The notes under the pieces were generated by a model, which was not told the origin of the DNA, did no database searches, and was given only the letters and a program-made list of their open reading frames with translations. The position numbers and the translations under genes are program-made. 10,779 nt of DNA from JAGOBX01 sp017999075 [NCBI: Candidatus Babelota bacterium] (GTDB taxonomy: Bacteria; JAGOBX01): NCBI GenBank assembly GCA_017999075.1, contig JAGOBX010000079.1:1-10779 (forward strand). The letters are read 5' to 3'. Position 1 is the stretch's first letter, and the number at the start of each line of letters is the position of its first letter. Shown here in pieces: positions 8,337 to 10,779 of the stretch.

Positions 8337-8365
8337 TTGATAAAAAATAAATAATAGATTATTGT
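8337..8365 (+). promoter_or_regulatory. Possible internal promoter for ssb-rpsR
   Basis: TTGATA (8337-8342) and TATTGT (8360-8365) are 17 bases apart in the 126-nt gap between rpsF and ssb, 34 nt before the ssb ATG. The -35 box matches 5 of 6 consensus bases and the -10 box 4 of 6. The unusually wide gap makes an internal start plausible, but base composition alone could produce this. Confidence 0.3.
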
Positions 8366-8399
8366 GTTGAATTATTTTGTTAACCCAAAGTTTTGAATT

Positions 8400-8834
8400 A
8401 TGGAAGGATTGTTCAATTTAAATAAAGTTATATTGGTTGGAAGATTGACCAAATCTCCTGAATTGAGATATACTCCTAAAGGAGTGGCTGTTGCGCATTT
8501 TAATTTAGCGATTAATAACAATAGAAGAAATAGAAAAAATGAAACATTATTTATTGATGTTGTAGCATGGAATAAACTTGCAGAATTTTGCGCGCAGTAT
8601 TTTCAGAAAGGCAAAGGAATTTATTTGGAAGGCAGTCTTTCAATAAAAAAATGGCAGAGCGAAGATAAAATAACTAAAACGAAAATTGAAATTGTTGCTG
8701 ATAAAATTTCTTTTCTTGAGGGTTTTGAAAATAATCAGGCAGACAATTCGGTAAAACAACCGGACACTGTAAAGCATATAGTGCCGGAGTATGATGATAC
8801 AGGTTGCGCAGAAGAAGATTCAATACCATTTTAA
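8400..8834 (+). CDS. ssb: Single-stranded DNA-binding protein SSB
   Basis: SSB coats single-stranded DNA during replication, repair and recombination and recruits partner enzymes through its tail. The 144-residue product has the OB fold at about residues 8-108, opening with the family pattern NKVILVGRLTKSPELRYTP and including W57 in VVAWNK and a later KKW. A short acidic linker leads to the tail EEDSIPF, equivalent to the conserved acidic tip. It is shorter than E. coli SSB because the linker is short. The start is unusual: the ATG at 8400 has no clear Shine-Dalgarno and adds seven residues (MEGLFNL) before the NKVILVG that usually directly follows the initiator Met. The codon at that usual initiator position (8418) is TTA, which is not a normal start, and a GGAAGGA (8402-8408) sits 9 nt before it. 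The function is certain; the exact N-terminus is less so. Confidence 0.96.
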   Translation: MEGLFNLNKVILVGRLTKSPELRYTPKGVAVAHFNLAINNNRRNRKNETLFIDVVAWNKLAEFCAQYFQKGKGIYLEGSLSIKKWQSEDKITKTKIEIVADKISFLEGFENNQADNSVKQPDTVKHIVPEYDDTGCAEEDSIPF

Positions 8835-8863
8835 AAAAATGGGGGAGTTGATTAAAAAATATT

Positions 8864-8880
8864 TCCGGGGTTATCCTGGA
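8864..8880 (+). promoter_or_regulatory. Short hairpin just upstream of the rpsR ribosome-binding site
   Basis: The 17 bases can form a 6-bp stem (TCCGGG with CCTGGA, one G-T pair) around a GTTAT loop. It ends 4 nt before the AGGAGG of rpsR (8885-8890) and is one of the few GC-rich spots in the window. It could affect rpsR translation or act as a weak attenuator. It contains CCG, the trinucleotide recognised in S6:S18 leader RNAs, but the rest of that motif is not visible. Confidence 0.35.
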
Positions 8881-8901
8881 TTTTAGGAGGCTAAAAAAAT
8901 T

Positions 8902-9144
8902 ATGGCGTTCGTAGTAAAAAAAAGGACTAACAAACCGTGTGTTTTTTGTAAAGATCCTGATAAATATATTGATTACAAAGAATTAAGTTTGTTAGAACAA
9001 TATATGTCGCATAGGGGTAAAATTTTACCTCGCAGATTAACCGGAGTTTGCGCTAAACACCAGCGTAAACTTAATAATGCAATTAAAATAGCGAGAAATC
9101 TGGCGTTATTACCTTATACGACTGATAAAATTAGAAAACCGTAA
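8902..9144 (+). CDS. rpsR: 30S ribosomal protein S18 (putative zinc-binding form)
   Basis: S18 pairs with S6 on the platform of the 30S subunit. The 80-residue product shows the family core: [20 protein letters not shown] at residues 22-41, [15 protein letters not shown] following, and the arginine- and alanine-rich end [10 protein letters not shown]. Cys13, Cys16, Cys50 and His53 form a CxxC...CxxH set, the 'C+' pattern of ribosomal proteins thought to bind zinc; many bacteria have paralogues lacking it. AGGAGG (8885-8890) lies 11 nt before the ATG, slightly far but clear. An in-frame A8 run occurs near the start (codons 5-8), showing that such tracts are tolerated in an essential gene here. 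It lies 8 nt before the DUF2232 gene. Confidence 0.97.
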   Translation: MAFVVKKRTNKPCVFCKDPDKYIDYKELSLLEQYMSHRGKILPRRLTGVCAKHQRKLNNAIKIARNLALLPYTTDKIRKP

Positions 9145-9152
9145 ATTCGATT

Positions 9153-9962
9153 ATGGTTGAATTTTATTTATATGTTTTTATTTTTCTGTTAATCGGAATG
9201 TTTCCAGGGTTAAACCTGGTAAACGGATATATAACATATAAAGTGATAAATAAATTCGGATTTCAAAAAGCCGGTCTTTTTACAGTATTGACCGGAGTTA
9301 TTCTTTTATTAGTGACTGATTTTGGATTTATTGGTATAATATCAGCATTGTTTGGAATCAGTTCTTTATTAATGATATTATTTCAAAAAAAATTGAATTT
9401 CAATAAAAGAATATTTTTTGTTTCGGTTTTGCTGATTTTAATTATAATGATTTTTAAATTTGAGGTGATATTTAATTACAAAGGCAAATTAAGCGAAAGA
9501 TTATTTTCGTACTATAGCGCAAATAAAAATCAATTAAATGAACAACTTAAAAACATTTCAGCTGATAGAAATAATGATGAAATATTTGATTCAGAAGAAT
9601 TTTTTAGAAAAAATTTGAATTTGTTTGTGAAAGTTTTTCCTGGAATTGTTATAAGTTACTTTGTATCAGGTATTTTGATAAGTGCATATTTGTTTTATTA
9701 TCTGCTTTACAAAAGTTCATTACTTAAAAGCGGATTGAAAAATATTGAACATGCGATTCAGGATTTTACTGATTATTTTATAAATGATCATATAATATGG
9801 ATTTTTATAATAACCTTTGCCGGAGTATTGTTTACGCAAAAAATGGAATATAGCTATTATATTTTTTTAAATATTATGATCGTATTATTAGTGTTATATT
9901 ATTTTCAGGGTATTTGTGTTTTATCATATTATTTAAAAAAAATAAATTTTATTTGCCATTAA
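9153..9962 (+). CDS. DUF2232 (YybS-like) membrane protein, frame interrupted at an A8 tract
   Basis: This 269-residue, highly hydrophobic protein sits in the position normally held by DUF2232/YybS-like proteins between rpsR and rplI. That family has an unknown role, an inner-membrane location and about 300 residues. Membrane helices are visible at about residues 5-28, 40-55, 59-77, 86-103, 155-183, 213-227 and 232-256; a charged loop (about 110-150) separates the two halves. The end is abnormal: after L261-K262-K263, encoded by an A8 run, the frame gives only INFICH and stops. The -1 frame instead continues for 47 codons with another membrane helix and a family-like tail, so this reading is probably truncated artificially or by a real frameshift. 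The start lies 8 nt after rpsR, without a strong Shine-Dalgarno, suggesting translational coupling. The DUF2232 assignment rests on gene order, topology and the restored tail. Confidence 0.8.
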   Translation: MVEFYLYVFIFLLIGMFPGLNLVNGYITYKVINKFGFQKAGLFTVLTGVILLLVTDFGFIGIISALFGISSLLMILFQKKLNFNKRIFFVSVLLILIIMIFKFEVIFNYKGKLSERLFSYYSANKNQLNEQLKNISADRNNDEIFDSEEFFRKNLNLFVKVFPGIVISYFVSGILISAYLFYYLLYKSSLLKSGLKNIEHAIQDFTDYFINDHIIWIFIITFAGVLFTQKMEYSYYIFLNIMIVLLVLYYFQGICVLSYYLKKINFICH

Positions 9963-10084
9963 CAATAATAATAACATTGCCGTTATTTTATATGACGTCA
10001 GTTATTGGAATATCAGATATATGGTTTGATTTTAGAAAAATAAGGAAAAATAATAACATAAACCGAATAGATGTTATCGGTTAA
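9935..10084 (+). other. A8 slip site and -1-frame C-terminal extension of the DUF2232 gene
   Basis: The A8 run at 9935-9942 is read as TTA AAA AAA ATA. A -1 slip on A AAA AAA, or one extra A, enters the frame that begins with AAT at 9941 and stays open to TAA at 10082-10084. It encodes 47 residues: a membrane helix (about FYLPLTIIITLPLFYMT) and then GISDIWFDFRKIRK, the kind of C-terminus I recall for DUF2232. The restored protein would be 310 residues, the usual family length. It would end 22 nt before rplI instead of leaving a 144-nt gap. A small inverted repeat (AATAAC 9970-9975, GTTATT 9982-9987) lies downstream but is weak and too distant to look like a standard frameshift stimulator. Confidence 0.75.
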
Positions 10085-10106
10085 ATGATAGGGAGGATTT
10101 GATAAA

Positions 10107-10556
10107 ATGAAAGTAATACTTAAGGAGCGCGTTGAAAATTTGGGGAAAGTCGGAGATATTGTTGAGGTTAAAGACGGGTTTGCCAGAAATTATTTGCTGC
10201 CTAAAGGAATAGCTCTTGTCTGTACACCTAGTAATTTGAAGTATATCGAAGACCATAAGAAAAAGCTTGAATTAGTAGCAGTAAAAGAAGAATCGGATGC
10301 GAAAGAGCTTGCTAAGGCAATTGAAGGCTTGGTAGTAACAATTAAGAAAAAAGCCGGTTCTGAAGGAAAATTGTTTGGTTCTGTTTCAGTAGGAGATATA
10401 GTTGATGAATTAGCTAAGCAGAAAGTAGAAATTGATAAAAAGAAAGTTCTTTTGTCAGAACCTATAAAATTGCTGGGCGAATACAAAGTAAAACTTAGAC
10501 TGTATCCGGAAATAGAACCTGCAATAAAAGTAATAGTTGCTGCTGAAGAAGTTTAA
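10107..10556 (+). CDS. rplI: 50S ribosomal protein L9
   Basis: L9 binds 23S rRNA near the base of the L1 stalk and has two globular domains joined by a long helix. The 149-residue product is full length. The N-terminal RNA-binding domain (residues 1-40) has the family signature in order: GKVGDIVEVKDGFARNYLLP from residue 13. A Lys/Glu-rich helix covers about 41-75, and the C-terminal domain about 78-149 includes GSEGKLFGSVS. GGGAGGA (10091-10097) lies about 9-10 nt before the ATG and confirms the start. It closes the rpsF cluster; a strong inverted repeat follows the stop. Confidence 0.98.
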   Translation: MKVILKERVENLGKVGDIVEVKDGFARNYLLPKGIALVCTPSNLKYIEDHKKKLELVAVKEESDAKELAKAIEGLVVTIKKKAGSEGKLFGSVSVGDIVDELAKQKVEIDKKKVLLSEPIKLLGEYKVKLRLYPEIEPAIKVIVAAEEV

Positions 10557-10595
10557 TAAATAATACGGATAATAAAACTGACATTTTTTTTTTGA

Positions 10596-10630
10596 GATTA
10601 ACCTGAAAAACAAAAAGTTTCAGGTTAATC
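10596..10630 (+). terminator. Perfect 13-bp inverted repeat after rplI, probable operon terminator
   Basis: GATTAACCTGAAA (10596-10608) and TTTCAGGTTAATC (10618-10630) pair perfectly around a 9-nt loop, 39 nt after the rplI stop. Its position suits the end of the rpsF-rplI operon. Oddly, a T10 run (10584-10593) lies just 5' of the stem and no T tract follows it; the next is T7 at 10668-10674. It therefore does not fit the classic factor-independent pattern in either direction. The remaining bases to 10779 hold no open frame I can support. Confidence 0.55.
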
Positions 10631-10724
10631 CGGAAAATTTATGAAACAGAATGATTAATTAAGCTGCTTTTTTTACTTATATAGAGCTGCTCAATAAGTT
10701 TTTATAAAATTAATATATTTTTAA

Positions 10725-10753
10725 TTAATTATGTGCTTTAGGTACATTATAAT
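10725..10753 (+). promoter_or_regulatory. Possible promoter for a gene beyond the window
   Basis: A perfect TATAAT (10748-10753) has TTAATT 17 bases upstream (10725-10730), a 3-of-6 match to the -35 consensus. It lies after the rplI hairpin in non-coding AT-rich DNA, where a new transcription unit could begin. Chance occurrence is quite possible. Confidence 0.25.
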
Positions 10754-10779
10754 TTTTAATATATTATATTATTTAAATC

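Noticed and set aside
8283-8357. 8-bp inverted repeat (CTATTATT with AATAATAG) spanning the rpsF-ssb gap
   Set aside because: The arms are almost pure A+T and enclose 59 nt; chance pairing is likely in this base composition.
8839-8886. A 15-codon open frame (MGELIKKYFRGYPGF) between ssb and rpsR
   Set aside because: No ribosome-binding site precedes it, it is very short, and its span includes the hairpin and the rpsR Shine-Dalgarno; better explained as leader sequence.
10190-10486. Minus-strand open frame of 98 codons opposite rplI
   Set aside because: It is entirely antisense to a full-length, unmistakable L9 gene.
1-10779. CRISPR array, tRNA or rRNA genes, insertion sequences
   Set aside because: No regularly spaced repeats, no tRNA- or rRNA-like conserved segments, and no transposase or terminal repeats were seen on either strand.

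Overview
This is a strongly AT-rich stretch (roughly 70% A+T by eye) with every recognisable gene on the + strand. The first gene proper encodes an outer-membrane secretin, so the source is a diderm (outer-membrane) bacterium. The ribosomal cluster rpsF-ssb-rpsR-DUF2232-rplI is the arrangement seen in many Firmicutes-like and other non-gammaproteobacterial genomes; priB is absent. UGG is used for Trp and the code looks standard. I cannot name the organism; an AT-rich, poorly sampled diderm lineage fits.

Region 1 (1-7727) looks like the 3' end of a secretion, pilus or DNA-uptake operon. It holds the C-terminal tail of an unrecognised gene, then a giant 2109-residue PilQ-like secretin, then, 3 nt later, a membrane protein with an extracytoplasmic sensor domain and a cytoplasmic GAF domain. 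The secretin has an unusual build. A signal peptide and TPR are followed by an AMIN domain, two Ig-like domains, an STN/N0 domain, about nine N1-type secretin repeats (four of them from a recognisable two-domain duplication) and the secretin channel. It ends in up to three ComEA/GspK-like helix-hairpin-helix (HHH) modules. This is the most unusual object in the window and may couple an outer-membrane gate to DNA or to a pseudopilus.

Region 2 (7728-7982) is a non-coding divider with two terminator-like hairpins followed by candidate promoters and the strong Shine-Dalgarno of rpsF.

Region 3 (7983-10556) is the ribosomal/replication cluster: rpsF (S6), ssb, rpsR (S18, with a putative zinc-binding C/C/C/H set), a DUF2232 membrane protein, and rplI (L9). 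The DUF2232 gene is broken in the + strand reading at an A8 tract. The -1 frame after the tract encodes the missing last membrane segment and the family-like C-terminus, and fills the gap up to rplI. It is therefore a frameshifted, slippage-decoded, or misassembled gene of about 310 codons.

Region 4 (10557-10779) is non-coding. It has a perfect 13-bp inverted repeat after rplI (probably the operon terminator, although its T tract lies on the 5' side) and a possible promoter for a gene beyond the window.
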